From Bradyrhizobium sp. Rc3b (lineage in GTDB: Bacteria; Pseudomonadota; Alphaproteobacteria; Rhizobiales; Xanthobacteraceae), in contig NZ_FOUS01000001.1 of the NCBI RefSeq assembly GCF_900114915.1, positions 682,001 to 746,000 on the forward strand: a stretch of 64,000 nt of DNA. The letters are read 5' to 3'. Shown one piece after another: positions 24,963-35,549 of this stretch. The position numbers were made by a program, and so were the translations under genes. The notes under the pieces are model-generated. The model did no database searches. It had not been told where the DNA came from and saw only the letters and a list, made by a program, of their open reading frames with translations. Each line of letters starts with the position of its first letter. Position 1 is the first letter of the stretch.

Positions 24963-25523
24963 ATGGCAAGGCCTCGTTCGACTTCCATCAGCAGACGAAG
25001 TGTGGTCGCAGGACTGGCGCTGACCGCCGCCCCCGTGGCTTTGGCCGGAGCCAATCAAGCGCGTGCGCAGGCCCAGCAAACCACTCCGGATCAAAGCCTG
25101 TATGAACGACTTGGCGGCGTCTTCGCCATTGCAGCGGTCGTGGATCACTTCAGCGACGCTGTCGTAAAGAACGCCGTCGTCGGTCAGAAGTCAAAAAATC
25201 CGCAGTTGAGGGAATGGCACACCAAAAATCTGAAACGCTTGCCTGGTCTCAAGTTCATGCGAACACTTTGGGTCTGTGACGTTTCGGGTGGGCCGTTCCA
25301 GTTCAAAGCCACCAGGCCGGGGACGACGCCCCTTGGCCTTGAGGAGGCGCACCGGACATTGCGGATCTCTCCGGCGGAATTCGACGAGGTCGCCGCTGAA
25401 CTCGGACGGACACTTGACTTCGCCAAGGTCCCGAAGCGCGAGAAGACCGAAGTACTAGCTGCGTTCGCCAGCCACAAAGATGAGGTGACCGCCGGTTACG
25501 TATCGAGAGCCAAGCGCGGTTGA
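24963..25523 (+). CDS. Tat-exported group 1 truncated haemoglobin
   Basis: A 186-residue protein with a twin-arginine signal (SISRRSVVAGLALTAAPVALAG, cleavage near ARAQA) followed by a truncated 2/2 globin. The globin starts SLYERLGGVFAIAAVVDHFSDAVV, typical of group 1; the proximal haem histidine is probably in GLEEAHRTLRIS near residue 137. ATG 24963 follows AAGGAGG by 5 nt. Most truncated haemoglobins are cytosolic, so a periplasmic one is unusual. Roles could include NO or O2 handling at the cell envelope. It stands alone. Confidence 0.85.
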   Translation: MARPRSTSISRRSVVAGLALTAAPVALAGANQARAQAQQTTPDQSLYERLGGVFAIAAVVDHFSDAVVKNAVVGQKSKNPQLREWHTKNLKRLPGLKFMRTLWVCDVSGGPFQFKATRPGTTPLGLEEAHRTLRISPAEFDEVAAELGRTLDFAKVPKREKTEVLAAFASHKDEVTAGYVSRAKRG

Positions 25524-25557
25524 AGCATCCCGTGATGCCGAACGACGAATTGCGACC

Positions 25558-26241
25558 TCACGCATAGGCGACCCAGCCGCGGAAGGCGAAGCCGGTATAG
25601 AACAGGGTTGGGTCGGAGAAGCCGGCCTCGCGCAAGATCACCTCATCCTGCGCGGGCGCCAGAATCTCCAGATGGTTGGTGACGGCATTCCGCGCGGCTG
25701 CCGCCTGCTCGGGCTCGACGCCGGAGGCGGCCAGGAACGCCGAGTACCGCGACAGCCACAGCGGGCGCTCCTGCTCGCCATTGGGCGCGCTCAAATGCGC
25801 GACCACGAACGGCGCGCGCGGCTTGAGGCGGCGACGGACCTCCGAGGCGATGCGGCGCCGCTCCTCGACGCCGACGAAGTGCAGGGTCAAGAGGCAGGTG
25901 GCACCGTCGAACGGTCCCTCCGGGGCATCATCGATATAGCCTTGATGAAGGCGTGCACGGGATGCGAGCGATCCCAGGGTTTGCCCGGCCAGCGCCAGCA
26001 TCGCCGCGGACGGATCGACGCCGTCGAAGCGCCAGCCGGGATGCGCTTGCGCAAACGCTTTGAGCTCCAGGCCGCCACCCGCGCCGAGGACGAGCACCTG
26101 CCCATCGTTTGGGACGCTTTCGGCGAGCAGAATCGCCGTCATGGACTGCATGGCGTCATAGCCCGGCACGAAGCGCCGCGGCCCCTCGGTGTATCTCGCC
26201 ACGAATTGCGGATCGGAAAATGCGGCTTGCATGTCGGTCAT
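25558..26241 (-). CDS. class I SAM-dependent methyltransferase
   Basis: A 227-residue methyltransferase: motif I VLVLGAGGGLELKAFA, then WRFDGVDPSAAML and FDGATCLLTLHFVG. ATG 26241 is preferred; an in-frame GTG at 26271 would overlap the upstream Rrf2 gene by 4 bp and is possible. It is the second gene of an Rrf2-methyltransferase operon. Such methyltransferases often act on small toxic or redox-active molecules, but the substrate is unknown. Confidence 0.85.
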   Translation of the reverse strand: MTDMQAAFSDPQFVARYTEGPRRFVPGYDAMQSMTAILLAESVPNDGQVLVLGAGGGLELKAFAQAHPGWRFDGVDPSAAMLALAGQTLGSLASRARLHQGYIDDAPEGPFDGATCLLTLHFVGVEERRRIASEVRRRLKPRAPFVVAHLSAPNGEQERPLWLSRYSAFLAASGVEPEQAAAARNAVTNHLEILAPAQDEVILREAGFSDPTLFYTGFAFRGWVAYA

Positions 26242-26267
26242 GATGTTGTCCCCGTGAATGGAGCCGT

Positions 26268-26726
26268 TCACGCGCGATGCGCGCTGATGTCGTGGATCTT
26301 TCGGGACCCGAGCCGCTTGCGCAGGTCCTCGCCCAGCATCGCCAGCGTCACCTCGCCGAGCCGCGCCAGCAGCAGCGCCTCCGCATCGTCAAAGGCCTGA
26401 TCGAGGGCGGCATTGACGGCCTGCTCGACCAGACAGCCGGGCGCCTCGGTCCGGTTGCCCATGGCCAGAAGCGGGGGATTGCCGAGCGCGGCATAGACGT
26501 CGCGCAGCGTCACCTTCGACAGGTCGCAGGCGATGGTCCAGCCGCCGCCGTGCCCCTTCTCGGAGCGCACGTAACCGATCTCCCGCAGGCCCGCCATGAT
26601 GCGGCGGATCACCACCGGGTTGGTGTCCATGGCCTTGGCCAGCGTCTCGGACGTGAACGGCCCAGGCTGCTGCGCCATGTGCAACAGCACGTGCAGAACG
26701 CCGGAGAGTCGGGAATCTCGTTTCAT
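26268..26726 (-). CDS. Rrf2-family transcriptional regulator
   Basis: A 152-residue Rrf2 winged-helix protein ([13 protein letters not shown], then [35 protein letters not shown]). Only one Cys is present (PGCLVEQA), so it lacks the three-Cys set that binds a Fe-S cluster in IscR or NsrR. It may instead resemble the non-cluster YwnA/CymR-like members. A palindrome overlaps its start codon, pointing to autoregulation together with the downstream methyltransferase. Confidence 0.88.
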   Translation of the reverse strand: MKRDSRLSGVLHVLLHMAQQPGPFTSETLAKAMDTNPVVIRRIMAGLREIGYVRSEKGHGGGWTIACDLSKVTLRDVYAALGNPPLLAMGNRTEAPGCLVEQAVNAALDQAFDDAEALLLARLGEVTLAMLGEDLRKRLGSRKIHDISAHRA

Positions 26727-26746
26727 GTAACTTTATATGTTACATG
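26724..26746. promoter_or_regulatory. candidate Rrf2 operator
   Basis: Perfect inverted repeat CATGTAAC (26724-26731) and GTTACATG (26739-26746) with an AT-only 7-nt spacer. It covers the start codon of the Rrf2 gene and lies upstream of the divergent MFS gene at 26869. Confidence 0.6.
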
Positions 26747-26868
26747 ATGGCGGCGGCGTCAAGCGGGCCCCACGCAGGTCTTTCCGATCCCATAATTCGA
26801 CCGCGAGCGAAGGACCCGCCGTCAGGCTTGTGCACAATCGCGCCGCGGGGCGCAGGCTGTCGACAAAG

Positions 26869-28107
26869 ATGCAGAACGGCACGTTTTATGGTTGGCGAGT
26901 CGTCGCGGCGAGCTTTGGTCTCGCCGTTCTCGGCCTTGGTTTCGGCTTCTATGGTCCGCCGATCTTCCTGAACGCGGTTTGTGAAGCCAGGGGTTGGCCG
27001 CTGGCGTTGGTCTCGATGGCCGTCACCGTGCACTTCCTGATTGGATCGACCGTGACCGCCAATCTGCCGGCGCTTTATCGGCGCTTCGGCATTGCAGCCG
27101 TGACGAAGGCCGGCGCCCTCGCGCTGGCCGTCGGCATCTTGGGATGGGCGAGTGCAACAACGCCGTGGCAGCTGTTCGGCGCGACGTTGCTGAGCGGCGC
27201 GGGCTGGGTGACGATGGGCGTCGCCGCCGTCAACGCCATCGTGTCGCCCTGGTTCGTCCGCCACCGCCCTGCGGCGCTCGCCGTCGCGTATAACGGCGCG
27301 AACGTCGGAGGGATCATCTTTCCGCCGCTCTGGGCCGCGGCCATTGCAATGTACGGCTTCGCCATCGCAGCGGCCGTCCTCGGCGTGATCATGGTTATCC
27401 TGGTGTGGATGCTCGCAAGCACCGTGCTGTCACGCACGCCTGCGCAGATCGGATCGCTGCCGGACGGAGCGGAGCCAGCCGCGGCGACCGGGCCTGCGGA
27501 CGCTGCGCGGCGGCTCCCGGGATCGCTGATCTGGCGAGACCGAAAATTCCTGACGCTCGCGGCCGGCATGAGCCTCGGGCTGTTTGCGCAGATCGGCCTG
27601 ACCGCGCACCTGTTCTCGCTGCTGCTGCCCGCGCTCGGCACGCAATGGGCCGGACTGGTGGTCGGGTTGATCGGCGCTATGGCGATCATGGGTCGAACGC
27701 TGCTGGGCTGGCTCATGCCGGAGCGCACCGACCGGCGGCTGATTGCCTGCGCCAGCTACACGGTTCAAATCATGGGCTCGATGATCTTCATCGCCGCGGC
27801 TGGAACGAACGTTCCGCTGTTGATTCTTGGCGTCGTCCTGTTCGGTGTCGGATTCGGCAACGGCACGTTCCTGCCGCCGTTGATCGCCCAGGTCGAATTT
27901 GCACCAGAGGACGTACCGCGTGTCGTCGCGCTGATCGTTGCGATGTCGCAAGGCGCCTATTCATTCGCGCCGGCGGTCTTTGGCTTGATCCGCGAATGGT
28001 TTTCGGCCGCCGCCTCTGGTGCCGCGCCAGGCTTCTATGTCGCCACGGCGTTGGTGCAGGGATTGGCGATCTACGCTTTCTGGGCGGGGCGCCGTGCGCC
28101 GCGCTGA
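26869..28107 (+). CDS. MFS transporter
   Basis: A 412-residue inner-membrane protein with about twelve membrane segments, starting MQNGTFYGWRVVAASFGLAVLGLGFGFYG. The layout is of the monocarboxylate/oxalate-formate type. ATG 26869 is where the typical N-terminus begins; the upstream in-frame stretch has no family character. It is divergent from the Rrf2 operon and shares its palindrome, so Rrf2 may also control it, perhaps as an efflux partner of the methyltransferase. Confidence 0.85.
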   Translation: MQNGTFYGWRVVAASFGLAVLGLGFGFYGPPIFLNAVCEARGWPLALVSMAVTVHFLIGSTVTANLPALYRRFGIAAVTKAGALALAVGILGWASATTPWQLFGATLLSGAGWVTMGVAAVNAIVSPWFVRHRPAALAVAYNGANVGGIIFPPLWAAAIAMYGFAIAAAVLGVIMVILVWMLASTVLSRTPAQIGSLPDGAEPAAATGPADAARRLPGSLIWRDRKFLTLAAGMSLGLFAQIGLTAHLFSLLLPALGTQWAGLVVGLIGAMAIMGRTLLGWLMPERTDRRLIACASYTVQIMGSMIFIAAAGTNVPLLILGVVLFGVGFGNGTFLPPLIAQVEFAPEDVPRVVALIVAMSQGAYSFAPAVFGLIREWFSAAASGAAPGFYVATALVQGLAIYAFWAGRRAPR

Positions 28108-28469
28108 AGCCGTCAGGTCCGACACGCAACACCGGGCGCGCCGATGATGTCATCCTGTTCCTGTTTTGCCCGACGGATCAATGATCGTCTCGTAAAATCA
28201 GGAATTCTCGCCGCGAATTCCGAAAGGATCATGCTCTCTTGCCGCGTCCTATGCTGTTGATTTTGCTGTCCCCGGCTACTGTGCATGGGGTTGTTTTCGC
28301 ACAATTCTGTCCTGCGATCAGGAAGGCCGGGATAGACCATGCTGATTTGTCACGGTGACGCCGCCGCGCGCGGGGACAACAATCAGCCAGGGCGACCGTA
28401 AGGACAGACTTTTCGTCCTCACCTCGCGCGGCGCCCGTTTTTCATCAGTCCATTTTTCGGAGGCGCATC
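28108..28469. other. intergenic region without a gene
   Basis: About 360 bp. A minus-strand open frame at 28113-28340 shows no family signal or good ribosome site. A short palindrome GTCAC-G-GTGAC is present near 28350. The right end carries GGAGG before the next ATG. Confidence 0.4.
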
Positions 28470-28763
28470 ATGCAGGTTTATAATGTGGTCAGGTTCAAGG
28501 TGAAGTCGGGCGAGGAAGCTGCCTTCCTCGACGCGCATCGGAACGGCAAGGCCAAATGGCCGGGGCTGGAGCACGGCGTCATCATCAAGACCGGCGAGCA
28601 GACCTTTTGCCTCATCGGCACATGGGCCAGCCAGGACGCGATGGTCGCGGCGCGACCCGCGATGCTCAAGACCCTCGACAGTTTCCGGTCGGTGCTCGAG
28701 GACCAGGGCAATGGACGCGGGGTGACCGACGCCGTTTCAGGGGCGGTGGTGCTCGATCTCTAG
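28470..28763 (+). CDS. small ABM-fold-like hypothetical protein
   Basis: A 97-residue protein (MQVYNVVRFKVKSGEEAAFLDAH, then GEQTFCLIGTWASQDAM) that fits the one-domain ferredoxin-like ABM fold. GGAGG sits 6 nt before the ATG. Function is unknown; it stands alone and converges on the YgiQ gene. Confidence 0.72.
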   Translation: MQVYNVVRFKVKSGEEAAFLDAHRNGKAKWPGLEHGVIIKTGEQTFCLIGTWASQDAMVAARPAMLKTLDSFRSVLEDQGNGRGVTDAVSGAVVLDL

Positions 28764-28781
28764 CAACGCTGCGGCGCGCGC

Positions 28782-30803
<2,022 letters not shown>

Positions 30804-30932
30804 GGCGCCAAGGGATAAGTCCCCACGCCTCCGAATTCAACCGACGGGCGCGTGAAAGTTGAGGTTCCCGGGCCGCAGCCGGGGCGTCGTCAGGGTTCTC
30901 ACCGCGGCCGACATCGGATATCCGGTTGCTCC

Positions 30933-31877
30933 ATGGGCAAGGAAACCTCCGACGGCGGTCATGACGCAGTGGGCAGCGTATCGCCGTCCGCGAATGCCTG
31001 GCTTGGCGTGATTGCGCTGGTCGGCTTCATCCTGGTGGCGACCGCGCAGGCCTCCAATCAGATTCTGGCGCGCGGGCTCGCAGGCTCCGTCCCGCCCTTC
31101 GCGCTCGCCTTCTTCCGCTGGAGCATCGTCGCAATCGGGCTCGCGCCGATCGCGCTCAAGGAGATCCAGGGCGGCCGCGTGCCGCTCGGCCGAAACGTCT
31201 GGCCGATCCTCGCCGCCGGCTTCATGGGCATGTTCCTGTGCGGCGGTCCGGTCTATGCCGCGGGCGTCTCGACGACGGCGATCCACATCGCGCTGATCAT
31301 GGCGCTGTCGCCGATCACGGTGCTGCTGATCTCCGCCCTGCGCGGCATGGAGCATGTCGGCCCGCTGCAATGGCTCGGCACGGCCCTGGCGCTCGCAGGC
31401 GCGCTGCTCATCATCTCCGGCGGCCATCCGCAGACACTGATCGAACTTCAGACTGCGGCCGGCGACGGCCTCGTCGTGATCGCGATGCTCGGCTGGTCCG
31501 GCTACACGCTGCTGCAATCGCGCGCCGCGCCGAAGGCGTCGCTGCTGGCACGCATCAGCCTGTTCTCGGGCGCCGGCGCCCTGTTCTCGCTGCCGCTCGC
31601 GGCCATGGAGATGTGGGCGACGCCGGGACAGGTCTTCAGCACCAAGGCGCTGTCGGCCTATGTCTTCGCCGGGATCGTTCCCGGTCTGCTCGCCTATGCC
31701 GGCTTTGCCTGGCTCGGCGGCAAGTTCGGCTCGGTGCGGACCTCGCTCGTGCTCTATCTCGGGCCGATCGCCAGCGCGCTGCTGTCTTTCGCCATCCTCG
31801 GCGAACCGCCGCAGCTGATCCATCTTTTCGGTGGTTTGCTGATTTTGAGCGGCGTCTGGGCCAGTTTGCGCCGCTAG
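30933..31877 (+). CDS. EamA-family (DMT) transporter
   Basis: A 314-residue protein with ten hydrophobic segments in two EamA repeats (GVIALVGFILVATAQASNQILARGLAG... and GWSGYTLLQSRAAPKASLL...). It belongs to the drug/metabolite transporter superfamily, usually exporters of amino acids or other metabolites. ATG 30933 begins MGKETSDGGHD; no strong ribosome site is visible. Confidence 0.85.
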   Translation: MGKETSDGGHDAVGSVSPSANAWLGVIALVGFILVATAQASNQILARGLAGSVPPFALAFFRWSIVAIGLAPIALKEIQGGRVPLGRNVWPILAAGFMGMFLCGGPVYAAGVSTTAIHIALIMALSPITVLLISALRGMEHVGPLQWLGTALALAGALLIISGGHPQTLIELQTAAGDGLVVIAMLGWSGYTLLQSRAAPKASLLARISLFSGAGALFSLPLAAMEMWATPGQVFSTKALSAYVFAGIVPGLLAYAGFAWLGGKFGSVRTSLVLYLGPIASALLSFAILGEPPQLIHLFGGLLILSGVWASLRR

Positions 31878-32002
31878 TTCCATCCGCATGGGTCCGGGTT
31901 CACCCGCAGGAACCATCGGCCTTCGCGGACATTCTGATGAGGGGTTGCCGCGAGCCCGGCTCGCGCGCACTCGCGATGTTCGCCTCTGGCGATGGGGGAG
32001 CT

Positions 32003-32167
32003 GTGAGTACAGTCATAGAGAACCTGCTGTTGCGAAAGCAGAAGCTCGTGGAGCAGCTCGAAGAGGCGCCATCGGTCGAGGACCGCGACAGGATCGAGCA
32101 CCAGCTCGAGCAGATCAATACCGCGCTGGATTTTCTGGACAGGCCGGGACCGAGGGAAGGGCGCTAG
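32003..32167 (+). CDS. small coiled-coil hypothetical protein
   Basis: A 54-residue, charged, probably helical protein with heptad-like Leu spacing (VIENLLLRKQKLVEQLEE... RDRIEHQLEQINTALDFL). GTG 32003 is preceded by GGGGGAG, the best support for it being real; an in-frame ATG at 31978 is the alternative. It lies 125 nt after the EamA gene and converges on the GntR gene. Function unknown. Confidence 0.6.
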   Translation: MSTVIENLLLRKQKLVEQLEEAPSVEDRDRIEHQLEQINTALDFLDRPGPREGR

Positions 32168-32173
32168 AGGCGC

Positions 32174-32854
32174 TCATTCCACCTTCAGCGCCTCCACCTT
32201 CAAGGCCTTGGCATAGACCACGCCTGAATTGGTGATATGCGTGGTCATCAATTCTTCGAAGGCGGCGAACGCGCCGCGCGCGAACAAATCGAGCAGCCTG
32301 CGATGCTCGTCGAACGAGGTGCGGGTGCGCACGTCGATCGGCGAGGTCAGATTGGTGCGGAGCGCGGCGACGCGGCCGGAGACCAGCTGATAGGATTCGG
32401 CGAGGTAGCGGTTGCCGCAATGGGTGAACAGCGCCTCGTGAAACGCGGCATCGGCGCGGCCATAGGCGATGTTGTCCTTTGCCGCAACCGCCGGCTCCAT
32501 CGCCGCGATGGCCTCGCTCATTGTGGCGATTGCACCGTCACGATCGTGACGATAGGCGAGCTCGGCAGCCTTGGGTTCGAGCGCGATGCGGAAGGTGCAG
32601 AGCGCGTTGATGTCGTCCGCGCTCGGCGTGAAGACAAAGCTGCCAACCTGCGGCCGGATCACCACGAGGCCTTGCGCCTGCAGCTGGCCCATCGCCTCGC
32701 GCACCGGCGTGCGGCTGACGCCGAAGGAATTGGCCACCATCTCCTCGGAGATGGCGGCGCCGAGCACGAACTCGCCGTCGATGATCGCCTGCCGCAGCCG
32801 CTGCATCACCCGCTGCGACAGCGATTTCGGCGTATCGAGCTTGAGCGAGCGCAT
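32174..32854 (-). CDS. GntR-family regulator (FadR/FCD type)
   Basis: A 226-residue regulator: winged helix (SLSQRVMQRLRQAIIDGEF... SFGVSRTPVREAMGQLQAQGLV) then an FCD effector domain with candidate metal ligands in ALFTHCGN and SFDEHRRLLD. The very end repeats ALKVEALKVE. It follows the FAD-linked dehydrogenase by 9 nt on the same strand, so regulator and enzyme are co-transcribed. Its likely operator is the inverted repeat in the divergent promoter at 34342-34360. Confidence 0.9.
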   Translation of the reverse strand: MRSLKLDTPKSLSQRVMQRLRQAIIDGEFVLGAAISEEMVANSFGVSRTPVREAMGQLQAQGLVVIRPQVGSFVFTPSADDINALCTFRIALEPKAAELAYRHDRDGAIATMSEAIAAMEPAVAAKDNIAYGRADAAFHEALFTHCGNRYLAESYQLVSGRVAALRTNLTSPIDVRTRTSFDEHRRLLDLFARGAFAAFEELMTTHITNSGVVYAKALKVEALKVE

Positions 32855-32863
32855 TGGCGTTTC

Positions 32864-34276
32864 TCAGACCACCTTGCCGGGATTGAGCAGATGGTCGGGA
32901 TCGAGCGCCGCTTTCAGCGTCCGCATCAGCGCGATCTCGGCGTCGCTCCTGGCGTGGCCCAGCCACTTCTTCTTGAGCGTGCCGATGCCGTGCTCGGCCG
33001 AGATGCTGCCGCCGAGCTCGCGGACCAGGCCGTAGATGATCGTGTCCATCTCTTCCTTCGGCTGCTGCTCGACGGAAAGGCCGGTGACCCAGGAGACCAG
33101 ATGCAGATTGCCGTCGCCGATATGGCCGTAATAGACGCTCTCGCAGCCCGCGATGCCGGAAGCAAGCGCCGCCTTGCAGCGCGTGACGAACTCGTCCATC
33201 CGCGCAACCGCAAGGCCGATATCGTGGGAGATGTGCGGGCCCAGCACCTGGCCGAACTCGGCGCAGATGTCGCGCACCCGCCAGAAGCTTTGCGTCTGCG
33301 CCAGCGATTGCGCCACGGCGGCATCCGCCAGCAGCCCGCGCTCCATCAGCTCTTCGAGCCAGGCCTGGAAGCGCGGCGCGTCCAGGCTCTCGTCGGTGCC
33401 TTGCGCCTCGACCAGCACATAGAGGCCGTGACCTGCGGCGACCGGCGGCTTCACGCCGGCGCGAGTCGTGATCACGTCCCAATAGTCCGGCCACATCACC
33501 TCGAACGCCGACAGCAGCGGCCCGAGCCCGCTGCGCGCCGCATCGAGCAGCGCGATCACCGCGGCGTAATCCTTCAGCGCGCAGAGCGCCGCCATGGTCG
33601 AGCGCGGCTTCGGGAACAGTCTCAGCACCACGCGGGTGATGATGCCGAGCGTGCCTTCCGAGCCGATGAACAGATGCTTCAGATCGTAGCCGGCATTGTT
33701 CTTCATCAGCTTGTTGAGGCTGGTGATGATGGTGCCGTCGGGCAGCACGACTTCGAGACCGAGCACCAGCTCGCGCGTCATGCCGTAGCGGATCACGCGG
33801 TTGCCGCCGGCATTGGTCGAGAGGTTGCCGCCGATGGCGCAGGAGCCGCGCGAGCCAAGATCGAGCGGAAAGAAGAAGCCGGCTTCGTCCGCGGCCTTCT
33901 GGATCGTCTCCAGCGGCGTGCCTGCTTTCACCGTCATCGTCGCGGAAGCGCGGTCGATCTCCTCGATGCCGCTCATGCGCTCGAGCGAGATCGCGACCCA
34001 GCCGGCTTCGGGCGAAGCGCCGCGGCACAGCCCGGTCAGTCCGCCCTGCGGCACGAACGGCAGCTGCGCCTGCCGGCAGGTCGCAATCGCATCGGCCACG
34101 CCCTGCGCATGGACGGGACGGATCACCGCAAGCGGCGTCTGCGGCAGGCTCGCGCTCCAGTCGTTGCAATTGCGCGCCGGCACGTCGGTGCCGATCAGGA
34201 CGGCGGCTGCGCCGAGCTTGTCGCGCAGGGCGCCGAGCAATTGGTCGGGACGCTTCACCGGGGTCACCATGATCAT
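32864..34276 (-). CDS. FAD-binding oxidoreductase (D-2-hydroxyacid dehydrogenase type)
   Basis: A 470-residue flavoprotein of the GlcD/D-lactate dehydrogenase family. The FAD-binding PCMH domain contains VPQGGLTGLCRG and RGSCAIGGNLSTNAGGNRV; the C-terminal domain has YYGHIGDGNLHL with metal/substrate histidines and SISAEHGIGTLK. It probably oxidises a D-2-hydroxy acid such as D-lactate or D-2-hydroxyglutarate. ATG 34276 follows GGAAGG. It is divergent from the DHDPS-family gene and co-transcribed with the GntR regulator, so the three may form one sugar-acid or hydroxyacid pathway. Confidence 0.88.
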   Translation of the reverse strand: MIMVTPVKRPDQLLGALRDKLGAAAVLIGTDVPARNCNDWSASLPQTPLAVIRPVHAQGVADAIATCRQAQLPFVPQGGLTGLCRGASPEAGWVAISLERMSGIEEIDRASATMTVKAGTPLETIQKAADEAGFFFPLDLGSRGSCAIGGNLSTNAGGNRVIRYGMTRELVLGLEVVLPDGTIITSLNKLMKNNAGYDLKHLFIGSEGTLGIITRVVLRLFPKPRSTMAALCALKDYAAVIALLDAARSGLGPLLSAFEVMWPDYWDVITTRAGVKPPVAAGHGLYVLVEAQGTDESLDAPRFQAWLEELMERGLLADAAVAQSLAQTQSFWRVRDICAEFGQVLGPHISHDIGLAVARMDEFVTRCKAALASGIAGCESVYYGHIGDGNLHLVSWVTGLSVEQQPKEEMDTIIYGLVRELGGSISAEHGIGTLKKKWLGHARSDAEIALMRTLKAALDPDHLLNPGKVV

Positions 34277-34341
34277 GCGAGACCTTCCTGAATCTGGCTG
34301 CGCCCATGCGCGCCGTGACGGTGGAAAGGATTTGCCTCTTT

Positions 34342-34360
34342 CTTGTATGTAAGGTACAAG
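34342..34360. promoter_or_regulatory. candidate GntR operator
   Basis: Inverted repeat CTTGTA-N7-TACAAG in the 180-bp region between the FAD dehydrogenase and DHDPS-family starts. The GT...AC half-sites fit the loose consensus of FadR-type GntR proteins. Confidence 0.5.
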
Positions 34361-34456
34361 GCGGAAAGTAAAGCAAAAACAAGGCTCGGAAGCCTCCTTA
34401 AAGACCATTGGGAGATCAGGGGCTTGGTCCGAGATCGCAGCTTAGAGGGCGGTGTG

Positions 34457-35341
34457 ATGACAGAGGCAATTCGCGGGTTCTGGGTGGCATCGGCGACGCC
34501 GCTGGCGGCCGACGGCAGCGTGGACTCCGCCAAGCTGGCGGCTCACGCCAAGCAGCTCTTCGGCAAAGGTGTCGACGGCGTCGTGCTGTTCGGCACCACC
34601 GGCGAAGGCACCTCCTTCAATGTCGCCGAGCGCATCGCGACCATCGAAGCCGTGCTCAAGGCCGGTGTCGCGCCGGAACGCATCGGCATCGGCGGCGGCT
34701 TCCCCGCCATCACCGACGGCATCGCGCTGACGCGCGCCGCGCTCGGCCTCGGCCTGCGCCACGTGCTGGTGCTGCCGCCTTACTTCGACCGCAGCGTCGC
34801 GCCCGAAGGCATCGAGGATGCCTTTGCCGCGATCATCGACGGCGTCGCCGACGATCGGCTGCGCGCCTATCTCTATCACATCCCGCAGACGTCGGGCGTT
34901 GCGATCCCAACCGCCGTCGCCGCGAACTTGCGCAAGCGTTACGGCAAGGTGATTGCCGGCCTGAAGGACTCCAGCGGCGACTTCAAGCAGTTCCAGGCGT
35001 TCCGTGCCGCGGCTCCCGAGCTCGCCATCACCGTCGGCAATGAAGCCGATATCACCCGAGCGATCGCCGCCGGCGGTGCCGGCACCATCTGCGGCATGGC
35101 CAATGTCGTGCCCGAGCTGGTCAAAGGCATGGTCGAGGGCAAGGATGTCGAAGCGCGCATGCAGGCTGCGATCGACGTCGTGCTGAAGACGCCCTCGTTC
35201 ACTGCGACGCTGAAAGCAATCCTGGCGGCACAGACCGGCGATGCGGCCTGGCAGCGCGTGCGCCCGCCGCTCCGCGCCTCGTCCGACGGCTCCGCGTTCA
35301 AGCGGAAGCTCGACGAGTTGACGGCTCCTGCCATCGCCTGA
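34457..35341 (+). CDS. dihydrodipicolinate synthase family lyase
   Basis: A 294-residue TIM-barrel aldolase/lyase of the DapA/NanA family. The GTTGEGTSF motif and the Schiff-base lysine in AGLKDSSGDF (about residue 170) are clear, and the catalytic Tyr is in AYLYHIPQ. Its context beside a hydroxyacid dehydrogenase and a GntR regulator argues for a catabolic keto-acid aldolase or dehydratase rather than lysine biosynthesis. ATG 34457 begins at the usual family start. Confidence 0.87.
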   Translation: MTEAIRGFWVASATPLAADGSVDSAKLAAHAKQLFGKGVDGVVLFGTTGEGTSFNVAERIATIEAVLKAGVAPERIGIGGGFPAITDGIALTRAALGLGLRHVLVLPPYFDRSVAPEGIEDAFAAIIDGVADDRLRAYLYHIPQTSGVAIPTAVAANLRKRYGKVIAGLKDSSGDFKQFQAFRAAAPELAITVGNEADITRAIAAGGAGTICGMANVVPELVKGMVEGKDVEARMQAAIDVVLKTPSFTATLKAILAAQTGDAAWQRVRPPLRASSDGSAFKRKLDELTAPAIA

Positions 35342-35437
35342 GACCGCACAGAATCGTGACACGCCGCGAATTCGCGTGTTGCGTGTTGCGACCGGCACGA
35401 CGGCAATTGGAGATTGCCGTTCGATGTCGCTCCTTCT

Positions 35438-35470
35438 TAGAACGATTCAACACTAGAGCGATTCAACTCT
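35438..35470 (+). promoter_or_regulatory. direct repeat upstream of the TonB receptor
   Basis: Two 17-nt copies with period 16: TAGAACGATTCAACACT (35438-35454) and TAGAGCGATTCAACTCT (35454-35470). The first contains TTAGAA-N3-TTC, which resembles part of an Irr/iron-control element. About 80 bp upstream of the receptor start. Iron regulation is an inference. Confidence 0.4.
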
Positions 35471-35549
35471 GCCTGCGGTTCTCTTCGGGCACCGCGGCTG
35501 TTAGACGCGCCAGCTTCAATGCTGCGTCTGACCTGGAAGTGAATCGAAC

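Noticed and set aside
24755..25054. Minus-strand frame containing HPLDGSERKWFLEIFEL
   Set aside because: Its start lies inside the haemoglobin gene and only a short part looks protein-like; kept as a possible relic.
28113..28340. 75-codon minus-strand frame between the MFS and ABM-like genes
   Set aside because: No family, weak ribosome site and odd composition.
32237..34291. 684-codon plus-strand frame opposite the GntR and FAD dehydrogenase genes
   Set aside because: Spans two real genes on the other strand and reads as His/Arg/Ala-rich noise.
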